A DNA stretch of 64,000 nt from Sphingomonas adhaesiva (lineage in GTDB: Bacteria > Pseudomonadota > Alphaproteobacteria > Sphingomonadales > Sphingomonadaceae), in contig NZ_JAQIJT010000002.1 of the NCBI RefSeq assembly GCF_036946125.1, positions 155,001 through 219,000 on the forward strand. The letters are read 5' to 3'. Below the pieces are notes generated by a model, which ran no database searches, was not told where the DNA came from, and worked only from the letters and a program-made list of their open reading frames with translations. Numbering within the stretch: position 1 is the stretch's first letter; each line of letters opens with the position of its first letter. A program made the position numbers and the translations under genes. Positions 42,294 through 50,899 of this stretch are shown in pieces.

Positions 42294-44543
42294 TTGGGTG
42301 TTGATCGACGGAAGCGCGAGTGCCATGCGCGCATAGCAAACATATCGGTGATCTCGGCGGGGCTGCTGCTTGCCGCCTGTGGCGGCGGCGGTGGCGTCAA
42401 CTCTGGCGGATCGACCGCGCCGCCGACCTCCACCCCGGCACCCACACCCGCACCGAGCCCTACACCGACATCGTCCGCCGACAGCGCCGAATACAAGGCC
42501 TCGGGCGCGGTAGTGATCGCCAAGGCCGCCTACGCCTATGACCGCGGCATCACCGGCAAGGGCGTGACGATCGCGGTGCTCGACACCGGCATCAACCGCG
42601 CGACGCCCGAATTCGCAGGGCGCATCTCGGCGGACAGCACGGGCTTCGAACAGCGCGTCGCGCGCTGCGGCACCTGCGCGGCTGAGACGCTGGCGCCCTA
42701 TGCGATCGATGACAAACAGGGCCACGGGACGACCGTCGCCTCGGTCGCGCTGGCGGCGCGCAACGGATCGGGGCCGCAGGGGGTTGCACCCGAGGCGACG
42801 CTGCTGGCGCTCAAGATCGTCGGTGCTGACCTGTCGGGCCAGACCGCCGGCGGCACCGGGCCGATCCCGGAGAGCGGAAGCGCGAACGCGATGCTGATCG
42901 CGCCGGCGATCCGCTATGCCGTCGAAAAGGGCGCGTTCGTCAGCGTCCTGTCGCTCAACGGCTTCGGCACGGGGCAGATCGCGCAGGACCAGCGCGCCGC
43001 GATGGATCAGGTACGCCTCGCCGACCGGCTGCTGGTCAATTCCGTCGACAACGCCACCGGGCAGGACAGCTTCACCGGCCAGTTCGCGGAGAACTTCGTC
43101 GGCACCGACAGCGCCAACAAGGACTGGTTCCTGTTCGCGATCGGGGTCGACCAGAACGGCAACCCGCGCAGCGCCAACGGCAATGCCGGCCCACTCGCCG
43201 ACCGGATGCTCGCGGCCGGCGGCAACAACGTCGAGGTCGTCGACAAGGACGGTAACGTCGTCAGCGTCACTGGCAACAGCTTCGCCGCACCGGCGGTCGC
43301 CGGGGCGGCAGCGTTGCTCAAACAGTATTGGCCGCAGCTGGGCGGCAAGGCGATCAGCCGCATCCTGCTCGACACCGCCACCGATGCCGGGGCGCCCGGC
43401 GTCGACGCCGTGTTCGGTGCGGGCATCCTGAACGTCGAGAAGGCGATGCAGGCGCAGGCGCCCGCTTCATCGTTCGCGGCGGCCGATGCGGTGCTGACGC
43501 GCTATTCCTCGCTGACGACCTCCGCGCCATTCGGAGGATCGGCCGCGGCGACGACACTGACCGATCAGGTCGGTGGCATGACGGTGTTTGACCGCTACGG
43601 CCGGGACTATGGGATGGTAGCCTCGACCGGCGTGCGCGCTCGCGGGTCGGGTCTGCTTGCCGGCGCGATGGTCGGGCAGACGGATGTTTTCTGGCACGCG
43701 GCGCGGACAGAAGCCGCACGCTTCGGCTTCGCGACCAACGTCGGCGCCTATTCAGGGCTTCGTCCCGCCATGCCGGCCGTCGTCTCCTTCGCGCCTGCCG
43801 CCGGGCAGCAGGTCACGCTTGGCACCAACGTCGCGATCGGCGGCGGGACCGGACTGGCGGGTTCGCCGCTGCGCGGCATCGCGTCGATGCCGGTCGGCAG
43901 CATGTCGGTATGGTCCGGCGGGGGTTGGTCGGCCTCCTTTTCGAGCGGGACGTCTCGGGACGGCCGCCTCCGGCAACAGGTCATTGGCTTCGCCATGCCG
44001 CTGGGCCTCGGGGTCGAACTGTCTGATCTGGCCGAACGTGGCCAAGTCCTCGGCATGCGCGGTGACGCGACGCTCGGCCTGACCGGCGCGCGGACCACGC
44101 TCGCCACGCTGATCTATCGCCACACGCTGGCAGGCGTCGACCTCACCGCCCGCGCCACCGCCTCCTCGACACGGGCGTCGGGGGGCTCGAACCTGCTGCG
44201 CTTCGGCGGACCGCTGATCGGTAGCGCCTTCGTGCTGGAGGGTGCACGCGGCCTCTTCGGCGGTCGCGCGACGCTCGGGCTGTCCTCGCCGCTTCAGGTC
44301 GAGCGCGCCCGCGCGATGCTGCTCGCGCCGGTGTCGTTCGACCTCGTCAGCGGTGCGCTCGCGACCCGCACCGTCGCGGTCGATCTCGCCCCTGATGCTC
44401 GCGAGCTGGACCTCGAACTGGGCTGGTCGACCGCACTGTCGCCTTCGTCATCGCTGCGGTTCGGTCTCGCCCACGCCTTCGACGCGGGCCACGTCGCGGG
44501 CGCGTCCGACACCGCCGGCTTCGTCACCATCGCCATCCGCTGA
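42294..44543 (+). CDS. Secreted S8 (subtilisin) serine peptidase, autotransporter-like
   Basis: 749 aa from the first in-frame start, TTG at 42294; there is no nearby ATG in frame, so start is uncertain. Signal with lipobox LLLAAC (Cys29) is followed by a Gly and Pro/Thr linker, then subtilisin domain with Asp97 (VLDTGIN), His144 (GHGTTVAS) and Ser329 (GNSFAAPAVAG). The last 330 residues are a beta-rich, Gly-rich region resembling an autotransporter barrel (ending FVTIAIR). Sphingomonads commonly encode such proteins; likely substrates are unknown. Confidence 0.85.
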   Translation: MGVDRRKRECHARIANISVISAGLLLAACGGGGGVNSGGSTAPPTSTPAPTPAPSPTPTSSADSAEYKASGAVVIAKAAYAYDRGITGKGVTIAVLDTGINRATPEFAGRISADSTGFEQRVARCGTCAAETLAPYAIDDKQGHGTTVASVALAARNGSGPQGVAPEATLLALKIVGADLSGQTAGGTGPIPESGSANAMLIAPAIRYAVEKGAFVSVLSLNGFGTGQIAQDQRAAMDQVRLADRLLVNSVDNATGQDSFTGQFAENFVGTDSANKDWFLFAIGVDQNGNPRSANGNAGPLADRMLAAGGNNVEVVDKDGNVVSVTGNSFAAPAVAGAAALLKQYWPQLGGKAISRILLDTATDAGAPGVDAVFGAGILNVEKAMQAQAPASSFAAADAVLTRYSSLTTSAPFGGSAAATTLTDQVGGMTVFDRYGRDYGMVASTGVRARGSGLLAGAMVGQTDVFWHAARTEAARFGFATNVGAYSGLRPAMPAVVSFAPAAGQQVTLGTNVAIGGGTGLAGSPLRGIASMPVGSMSVWSGGGWSASFSSGTSRDGRLRQQVIGFAMPLGLGVELSDLAERGQVLGMRGDATLGLTGARTTLATLIYRHTLAGVDLTARATASSTRASGGSNLLRFGGPLIGSAFVLEGARGLFGGRATLGLSSPLQVERARAMLLAPVSFDLVSGALATRTVAVDLAPDARELDLELGWSTALSPSSSLRFGLAHAFDAGHVAGASDTAGFVTIAIR

Positions 44544-44564
44544 ACGAAACCAGGAGCAGGAACC

Positions 44565-45278
44565 ATGAAGAAGACGCTCACAGCCGCGGCCATCGTAATC
44601 GCCGCCGCCACCGCCGCTGGGCCGCCGGCTGCGGCGACACCTCAGGCCGTCAGCGGCGCGGAGACGGCGGCGTTTCCGCTCGACGTGGCCGGGGTCAGGC
44701 TCGGCATGTCGGCGAGCGAAGCACGGGCCGCACTCATCAAGGCTGGCTATGCGATGCCCGCGACCAACGGCGTGAGCTATGGCCCGAGTTTCGCGGCCCG
44801 TGTCCGTGCAGAGGCGGCACGGCGTCGCACTGGCGCCGCTACATCGCCGGCAATGACCGACCGGGTGATGACACAGCTCCAGGGCGTCGGCCCGAACCGC
44901 GAGACGATCACCGTCGGGCTGACCGCCGTGCCCAACGGCGGGTCGACCGTCACCAGCGTCTTTCTGACGATACCACAGGATGTGATGAAGGGTGATGTCT
45001 TCCTGCGGCAGGTCACCGCAAAATACGGCAAGCCCGATGGCAGCCGGGATCAGGGCATGACGCTCGCCTGGTGCAGCGCGCCGCTCAAATCCGTCTGCGG
45101 CACGATCACGCCGTTCCAGCGTCGGCCCGGGGCGCTGCCGAACCTGACCGCGTCTGTCGTCTACAACGACAACACGATCCGGCTACAGGACGGCACCGAG
45201 CAGGATCGCGACCGCGAGCGGGCCTTCGCCGCGGCGGTCGATCGCGCGGCGCCCAAAACCGACCGGGCGGCCTTCTGA
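44565..45278 (+). CDS. Periplasmic hypothetical protein
   Basis: 237 aa. ATG 44565 with AGGAGCAGG upstream. Signal peptide (MKKTLTAAAIVIAAATAAGPPAAA). The body, PLDVAGVRLGMSASEARAALIKAGY, is a recurrent motif in proteobacterial secreted proteins of unknown function. Starts 21 bp after the S8 peptidase stop, so probably in the same operon and possibly its companion or inhibitor. Confidence 0.75.
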   Translation: MKKTLTAAAIVIAAATAAGPPAAATPQAVSGAETAAFPLDVAGVRLGMSASEARAALIKAGYAMPATNGVSYGPSFAARVRAEAARRRTGAATSPAMTDRVMTQLQGVGPNRETITVGLTAVPNGGSTVTSVFLTIPQDVMKGDVFLRQVTAKYGKPDGSRDQGMTLAWCSAPLKSVCGTITPFQRRPGALPNLTASVVYNDNTIRLQDGTEQDRDRERAFAAAVDRAAPKTDRAAF

Positions 45279-45290
45279 GGGCGCACAATC

Positions 45291-45767
45291 ATGATCGCTG
45301 TCATCGGAGCCGTCGCGATCGTCGCGCTGTTGATGCTGGTGGGCGTGCTCAACGCCACCGGCTTCTTCCGCGCGCTGCCGCTGATCCTGCTGCTGGGCGC
45401 GATGTCGTTCGTCGCCGCGATGGTCGCGAAGGTGAACCTCGGGCCGGAGTGGACGGTGTGGGCAGGCCTCGGCGCGCCTGCTGCGCTGCTGCTGTGGGCG
45501 GTATGGCGACCGGGATCGTCGCGCGCGAAGCTGTGGATCATGAGCGGCGCGTCCTTCGCCATGAACAGCCTTAAGTGGTTGGCGGTCATCGCCTGTGGGC
45601 TGACGCTGCCGGCGAATGGCTTCCACTTCGACATATGGCTGACTCGCGGCTGGCCGTGGGTGGCGCTGGCGGTAGCGGCTTGGGCCGTGCAGGTGTTGGT
45701 GGACCGGGTGACCATCCGGGCGATCGCCAGAGAACCAGGGGCGGCGGATCGGGTAGAAACATTGTAG
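45291..45767 (+). CDS. Small integral membrane protein, four TM segments
   Basis: 158 aa. Hydrophobic stretches MIAVIGAVAIVALLMLVGVLNATG, LPLILLLGAMSFVAAMVA, LGAPAALLLWAVW and the one around NSLKWLAVIACGLTLP, then WPWVALAVAAWAVQVLV. No family assigned. Close spacing suggests cotranscription with the neighbours. Confidence 0.65.
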   Translation: MIAVIGAVAIVALLMLVGVLNATGFFRALPLILLLGAMSFVAAMVAKVNLGPEWTVWAGLGAPAALLLWAVWRPGSSRAKLWIMSGASFAMNSLKWLAVIACGLTLPANGFHFDIWLTRGWPWVALAVAAWAVQVLVDRVTIRAIAREPGAADRVETL

Positions 45768-45803
45768 ATCAAATCGCGTCGGCTGGCCGTAGGGGAAAGA
45801 GGT

Positions 45804-46202
45804 ATGTCGATCATCATCATCGCCGCGCTGCTGTCGGCGGCCAGAAATCCATGTGACGGCTCGACGACGCGCGAAGTCGAGCAATGCCTCGCCGCCGATC
45901 TGGCCCGTGCCGATGCCGAGCTCAATCGATACTATGCAGCGGCAACGAAGCGATTGACGGAGCAACAGGATACGGCCGCCCTGGCGAAGCTGCGCGCGGC
46001 GGAACGGGCTTGGATCGCCTATCGTGACGCGGAGTGCGATGCCGTCTACGACTCATGGGGTCAGGGCACGATCCGCGGTGCCATGAACCTGGGTTGCCGG
46101 ATCACCCTCGCCGAAGCTCGCACCGCGACGGTCTGGCGCAACTGGCTGACCTACGCCGACAGCACGCCGCCCATCCTGCCGAAGCCGAGGGCTAGTTATT
46201 GA
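45804..46202 (+). CDS. LprI/DUF1311-like lysozyme-inhibitor-type protein
   Basis: 132 aa. A short hydrophobic start precedes CDGSTTREVEQCLAADLARADAELNRYY... and LRAAERAWIAYRDAECDAVYDSWGQGTIRGAMNLGCRITLAEARTATVW, the DUF1311/LprI pattern with four conserved Cys. LprI of mycobacteria inhibits lysozyme; most others are unstudied. Likely periplasmic. Confidence 0.85.
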   Translation: MSIIIIAALLSAARNPCDGSTTREVEQCLAADLARADAELNRYYAAATKRLTEQQDTAALAKLRAAERAWIAYRDAECDAVYDSWGQGTIRGAMNLGCRITLAEARTATVWRNWLTYADSTPPILPKPRASY

Positions 46203-46653
46203 CCGACCCTCGGGACAGCCGGCAGGTATCACTGGCGAAATCCGACGCGCGTTCGTGGTGAAGCGAGCCGCCCGTCTGCTTTCGGGTGCCTGTATGGCGT
46301 AAGCGACCCTTCGTTCATTGCCCTCTCTTCCGCGGCTTCACGCCTACGGTCAGTCGTTCAGAGTCATTGGCGCAGCGCCTAAAGCTAGCCGCTAGGTTAG
46401 GGCGAGAAGCGCGCTGCAAGCCTTCATTGATGGTCAACCTGCTCTTCCAGACAAATCGACGTCGGACGCGGTATGCCTCTCGCTTGAATCACGTACCAGC
46501 TGGGCGCTAACCGTCGCTGGAACCCCCCCAGCGTCATCTTCTGATTTTCAGCTCCACCGGTAGATTTTCTCCGTCAGCGGCCGATGACGATAGAAATGGA
46601 ACGGAACAGCAACTACATCTGCCATTGCGGCCAGGGCTCGGCGCGATGGGGGA
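46203..46653. other. Intergenic region before the GTPase conflict system
   Basis: About 450 bases without a convincing gene. Short frames present are not codon-like. The segment 46540-46630 (cagctccaccggtagattttctccgtcagcgg...) is the likely promoter and leader of the five-gene system, but no defined boxes can be given. Confidence 0.35.
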
Positions 46654-48015
46654 ATGATGCCGGCGATCTTCGTACACGTATCCGATATCCACTTCGGTCA
46701 GGAGCGGGACCACTCGGTCCACATTCACGACGATGTGAAGATGCAATTGATCGAAGACGCGGGCGAACTCGTCGCATCGCTGCCCGGCGGTGTGGCGCAG
46801 GGGATCTTGGTAACCGGTGACATCGCCTACTCAGGGACGGCCGAGCAGTATGATGCGGCGGCGTTATGGCTCGACGAACTTGCCGAGCGCATCAGCTGTC
46901 CCATCCACCGCGTTCAGATGGTGCCGGGGAACCACGATCTAGACAGGAACAAGCTTTCGATCGGCGGCACCGCGCTGCTCGACTATATCCGTGGTGGTGG
47001 TCCGGCGGAATACGAGAAAGTCATATCGAACCCGACCGACCGGGCGACGTTGTTGGCCCGGTTTGAAGACTACAACAGGTTCAGCTTCGGGTATCGCTGC
47101 GGCCTTGATGACGAAGCGAAATTCGCGTCCAACCTCCGCATCGAGGTCGGTCCGAACCGGTGGATCCGGTTTGTTCGGCTCAACTCGTCGCTGCTGTGCA
47201 CGGGTCGTGAGAAGGAGGACGATCCCGAACTGATGATCGGCTCGCGGCAGTTCACGCTGCCTCGACATGTCGGAGAGGAGAACGTAGTTCTTGTCCACCA
47301 CCCACTCCACTGGTGTAAGGACGCCGACGAGGTGCGCGACTATGTCTATAGTAGGTCGCGTGTGTTCATCTCCGGGCACGAGCACGACCCCAAGGTTGAT
47401 GTCGTGCCCGTGTCGGACGGTTGCGACGTGATGATGCTCGCCGCCGGTGCCGCGGTGCCCTTCAAGTCAGACAACGTCTTCACCTACACCTACAATGTGA
47501 TTGAGTTCGACTGGGACGAGGCGACCGACGCGTTGGCCGTGACCATGCATCCGCGTGCTTGGAACCCAACCGGGACGTGCTTCGAGGCAGATGACAAGCG
47601 GTTGGGCGGCAAGGATCCGCGTTTCTTCCTCGGCTGCCCCAACTTCAAGAAGGCAGGGCCGCCTGCCGCTGGACGGCCGGGCGATGCCGTCGGCGGGGAG
47701 ATCGTCGAACGCGAGCCTATAGCGGAGGAGGTTCGTGCCGAAACCGCGTTCGTCGAGCAAGGGGAGGACCCGTCCGTGCCGCCGACCGCCAAGGGCTACG
47801 AACTCGCGCTTTTGCGCTTCTTCCGTGATCTGGTCGAGAGCGAGCGGCTGCGCATCCTCGTCGATCTGGATGCGATTCCCCCGGACTCAGACGAACGCAT
47901 GACGCAAGGCGTCGAGCGGAGGCTGTTCGACTGGCTAGTGAATCAGGGCCGGCTGTCTGACGTTGTGGCGATGATCGACGGGAAGATATCAGAACGAAAG
48001 GACGGGGACGCGTGA
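46654..48015 (+). CDS. Calcineurin-like metallophosphoesterase with C-terminal EAD-like domain
   Basis: 453 aa; either ATG 46654 or the next ATG at 46657. The phosphoesterase motifs are all present: DIH 11-13, GD 55-56, GNHD 92-95, His215 in VLVHHPLH, GHEH 241-244. Residues about 382-444 (GYELALLRFFRDLVESERLRILVDL...GVERRLFDWLVNQGRLSDVVAMI) fit the effector-associated/death-like pattern used in bacterial conflict systems for partner docking. Presumed nuclease, or phosphodiesterase effector released or controlled by the downstream GTPases. GTGA overlap with the next gene. Confidence 0.88.
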   Translation: MMPAIFVHVSDIHFGQERDHSVHIHDDVKMQLIEDAGELVASLPGGVAQGILVTGDIAYSGTAEQYDAAALWLDELAERISCPIHRVQMVPGNHDLDRNKLSIGGTALLDYIRGGGPAEYEKVISNPTDRATLLARFEDYNRFSFGYRCGLDDEAKFASNLRIEVGPNRWIRFVRLNSSLLCTGREKEDDPELMIGSRQFTLPRHVGEENVVLVHHPLHWCKDADEVRDYVYSRSRVFISGHEHDPKVDVVPVSDGCDVMMLAAGAAVPFKSDNVFTYTYNVIEFDWDEATDALAVTMHPRAWNPTGTCFEADDKRLGGKDPRFFLGCPNFKKAGPPAAGRPGDAVGGEIVEREPIAEEVRAETAFVEQGEDPSVPPTAKGYELALLRFFRDLVESERLRILVDLDAIPPDSDERMTQGVERRLFDWLVNQGRLSDVVAMIDGKISERKDGDA

Positions 48016-49040
48016 CGGACAATATTTCGGTGCATATGCGCATAACGGGGATGGTGCCGACCAACGAGGACGTGGATTCTCGTCGGGCGGCGGCGTCGGC
48101 GCTCTCGTCCGCATGGTTGAAGTTTAAAGACTCGAGCCAGATCGTCTCTAAGTCCGCGGAAATTGCCGAGGCGCTTGGCGGTGATGGCACGCCCGGCGAG
48201 CAACTTGGCACCGAGGTGCAGAAGGCGGTTCAGAAGAAGGCGTCAGCTTTCCTGTACAACGAGCGACCACTTGAGGTGGGGGTCGTTGCCGGCATGGCCG
48301 CAGTGACGATGCTGTCATCTCATCCCAACACCAACGGTTGGACGACGGTGGACGTCTACTCCAACGCGTTGTGGCTGGCACTGGCTTTCCAGCCCGTACT
48401 TCAGGACGAGAAGCGCGAGAATCTGCGGCAAGAGGTCCTTGACCTCGCTCGGCGTCGGAGCGTCGCCAGTGCCGAAAGGGCACGCGAGCGCGACACTGTT
48501 CCGGGCATGGGCGCCCTGACTGTTGAGATTGAGAGTGGGACCGTCACGAACAATTTTCAGGATGCGGCGCTCGGCACGATCAACGCACTTCGTCGGAACG
48601 CTGCGCTAGACCGCGAGGAACTGGACTTCATGTGGTGGTCGCTCCTCGCGCGCAGCCGGTTGGTAGGACGCCCGCTGGGCGGCATGTCGGAACCGTTGAG
48701 GCTGGTTGCCTCCGGAATCGAGGCGACCGTGTTGCTCCGCCGCTTTCCTGCAGAGGTCCATCGGGACCTCGTTCTACGCACAGTAGACGCCGATCCCGAA
48801 CTCGACCTAGCGGGACTGCTGGCCGAGATCGGCGATGATCGAGAGCGGCTCGTCTCTGGGTTCGTAGTTAACAACGTTGACGCTCACCCCACTGTTTTCC
48901 CATTGCTCCATGCGATCTCGACCGGTGGAGCCAATGGCGCTGGTTCGGACGTCAAGCGGCCAGCGTCGATCTGGGGTGCGCGAGCATTGCTTGAAGGAGC
49001 GCTGACTAGGATGATGTCGACGGGAGCCCTCAACCAGTGA
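48012..49040 (+). CDS. GASH-like (GTPase-associated system helical) protein
   Basis: 342 aa from GTG 48012, overlapping the previous stop (GTGA). Entirely helical: SRRAAASALSSAWLKFKDSSQIVSKSAEIAEALGGDGTPGEQ, then PLEVGVVAGMAAVTMLSSHPNTNGWTTVDVYSNALWLALAFQPVLQ. This agrees with the helical component named in published surveys of bacterial GTPase-associated conflict systems; the name is from memory and not from a search. Presumed scaffold or inhibitor between the effector and the GTPases. Confidence 0.75.
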   Translation: MTDNISVHMRITGMVPTNEDVDSRRAAASALSSAWLKFKDSSQIVSKSAEIAEALGGDGTPGEQLGTEVQKAVQKKASAFLYNERPLEVGVVAGMAAVTMLSSHPNTNGWTTVDVYSNALWLALAFQPVLQDEKRENLRQEVLDLARRRSVASAERARERDTVPGMGALTVEIESGTVTNNFQDAALGTINALRRNAALDREELDFMWWSLLARSRLVGRPLGGMSEPLRLVASGIEATVLLRRFPAEVHRDLVLRTVDADPELDLAGLLAEIGDDRERLVSGFVVNNVDAHPTVFPLLHAISTGGANGAGSDVKRPASIWGARALLEGALTRMMSTGALNQ

Positions 49041-50056
49041 GCGCAGCCTGCAACTTCGACGGCTGCGCGGTCGGGGAGACGGGCGTGTGTGCGCTTGAGC
49101 GAGACCCAGTGACCTGCGACCATCGGGTCGGCACGGTCGGGGGTGACGCAGTCGGCGCTTCGCATGGCACTGATGCCTTGCCGGAGGCAGACGAAATCGG
49201 CGGAGCGGTGCTGGAACGCCCTTCGAGCACGGCGTCGTTTCCATCCAGCCACACGCTCGGTCCTGACGTCATATCCGACATGATGGCGTCCCGTTACGTG
49301 ACCATGGTCGGGATTCTCGGCGATCCGGATTCCGGCAAGACCGCGTGCCTGGCGAGCATATACCTTCTCGTCGCGAATGCGACGCTCACCGGCTGGACGT
49401 TCGCCGACAGTCGTAGCCTGATGGCGTTCGAGGACATTGCGCGCGGCGCGCGCGACTGGAACGCCGGGACGCCGCCCGACCAGATGACCGTGCACACCGA
49501 GATGTCCGACGATAGGCGTCCGGGCTTCCTCCACCTACGACTGGTCCGGAAAAGCGACGGTCGGCGCGTCGATTTCGCCCTGCCGGATCTGCCGGGTGAA
49601 TGGACCACCAAGCTGATCAGCAGTGCGCAGGCGGAGAGGTTCGGCTTCATGAAGTCGGCCGAGGCGTTGTGGATCGTAGTCGATGGCCGTGCGCTCGCCG
49701 ACAAGGAACGTCGCCAAGGAGCAATATCTCGGGTCGGGCAGCTGGCCGAGCGGTTGAAGGCGCTCTTCGATGGTGCTGTGCCGCGACTGGTGATCGTGGT
49801 GACCCATCGCGACAGTGGTGAGTTGGCGCAAACCGTGTCTACCCGTCTTTTGACGGAACTTCAGCGTCGTGACGTCGAGTTCACGGTTGTGCAAGTCGCT
49901 CCGTTTTCAGAAAACAATGCGGTGAGGGCGGGGTTCGGGATCGACGATCTCATCGCCGCGACGGTCGGGACACCGCGCGCGGCGCCTGACTTTTGGCCGT
50001 CGATATCCCCTTCCGACGGTGCAAGGGCGTATCTCGCATTTAGGAGGGACCGATGA
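49037..50056 (+). CDS. TRAFAC-class GTPase (DO-GTPase2-like) with Cys/His-rich N-terminus
   Basis: 339 aa from GTG 49037 (GTGA overlap). The first 35 residues hold Cys5, Cys10, Cys18 and Cys27-x-His29, perhaps a zinc site. GTPase motifs: P-loop GDPDSGKT 95-102, G3-like DLPGEW 184-189, G4-like THRD 256-259. The domain continues as FGFMKSAEALWIVVDGRALADKER, like small-GTPase-related proteins of conflict systems. Pairs with the next gene as one of two GTPases. Confidence 0.8.
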   Translation: MSAACNFDGCAVGETGVCALERDPVTCDHRVGTVGGDAVGASHGTDALPEADEIGGAVLERPSSTASFPSSHTLGPDVISDMMASRYVTMVGILGDPDSGKTACLASIYLLVANATLTGWTFADSRSLMAFEDIARGARDWNAGTPPDQMTVHTEMSDDRRPGFLHLRLVRKSDGRRVDFALPDLPGEWTTKLISSAQAERFGFMKSAEALWIVVDGRALADKERRQGAISRVGQLAERLKALFDGAVPRLVIVVTHRDSGELAQTVSTRLLTELQRRDVEFTVVQVAPFSENNAVRAGFGIDDLIAATVGTPRAAPDFWPSISPSDGARAYLAFRRDR

Positions 50057-50898
50057 GCCGTTCGGTTGTGCTTATCGGCGGGCCGGATTCGGGCAAGACT
50101 AACTATGTCGGTCGCGCTTGGCCCGCACTAGATGCGAAGATGGGCCGTCTTCAAGCTGCGCATCAGCCGACCGACATAACGTTTGTCCTCGAGGTGACCG
50201 ACCACCTCAATTCCGGACATTTCGCGCCACGATCCGAGCTTGCCGACTCCCGTCGTGACTTTGAGGTAGTTGTCGCAGAGCGTAAGGGCGGACCGGAGAC
50301 GACAATCGTCATCCCTGACATCTCAGGTGAGCTCTGGTTGCGCGCGGTCGAGGATTCGGAGATCGCCGTCGACTGGATGGATGAGCTCACGCGAGCCGAT
50401 GGCGCGTTGCTGTTCGTCCGCGTCGGGTCTGATCAGGATGTCCGACCGCTCGATTGGGTCACGTCGAAGAGGATGATGGCCAAGCTGGGCACACCGGATG
50501 ACCCCAGCCTCCCTACTCAGGTGATGTTGTGCGAACTGCTCCGGTTCTTGGAGGTTTCACTCGTCGATCGGTCCGATGGAAGCCGCCCGCGCGTGGCGAT
50601 TGTGGTCAGCGCCTGGGACGCCGTCGATGCCGAAAAGTTCGCGGCTGGCCCCCAGGCCTACCTTGAGCGCGAGTATCCCCTGCTCGCTGGAAGGCTGGAT
50701 GATGTCGAGCGGCTTAACGTCCGCGTCTTCGGGCTGAGCGTGGTCGGTGGCGACCTGAAGACGGACGAGGAATGTCGTGACGCCGTTCAGGAAGGCGGGC
50801 TTGATGGCCGCGGCTGGGTGTCCGACCAAGATGAGAAGGGCTTATGGACGCGTGATCCGGACCTGACGTTGCCGGTAGCCTGGGTCGTCGGCACCTGA
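50053..50898 (+). CDS. GTPase (DO-GTPase1-like), second of the pair
   Basis: 281 aa, ATG 50053 overlapping the previous stop and preceded by AGGAGGG. P-loop GGPDSGKT (9-16), G3-like DISGEL (89-94) and G4-like SAWD (186-189). No membrane segment. It is shorter than the first GTPase and lacks its N-terminal Cys/His stretch. In known examples both GTPases occur together with a GAP1-type protein, as here. Confidence 0.85.
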   Translation: MSRSVVLIGGPDSGKTNYVGRAWPALDAKMGRLQAAHQPTDITFVLEVTDHLNSGHFAPRSELADSRRDFEVVVAERKGGPETTIVIPDISGELWLRAVEDSEIAVDWMDELTRADGALLFVRVGSDQDVRPLDWVTSKRMMAKLGTPDDPSLPTQVMLCELLRFLEVSLVDRSDGSRPRVAIVVSAWDAVDAEKFAAGPQAYLEREYPLLAGRLDDVERLNVRVFGLSVVGGDLKTDEECRDAVQEGGLDGRGWVSDQDEKGLWTRDPDLTLPVAWVVGT

Positions 50899-50899
50899 T

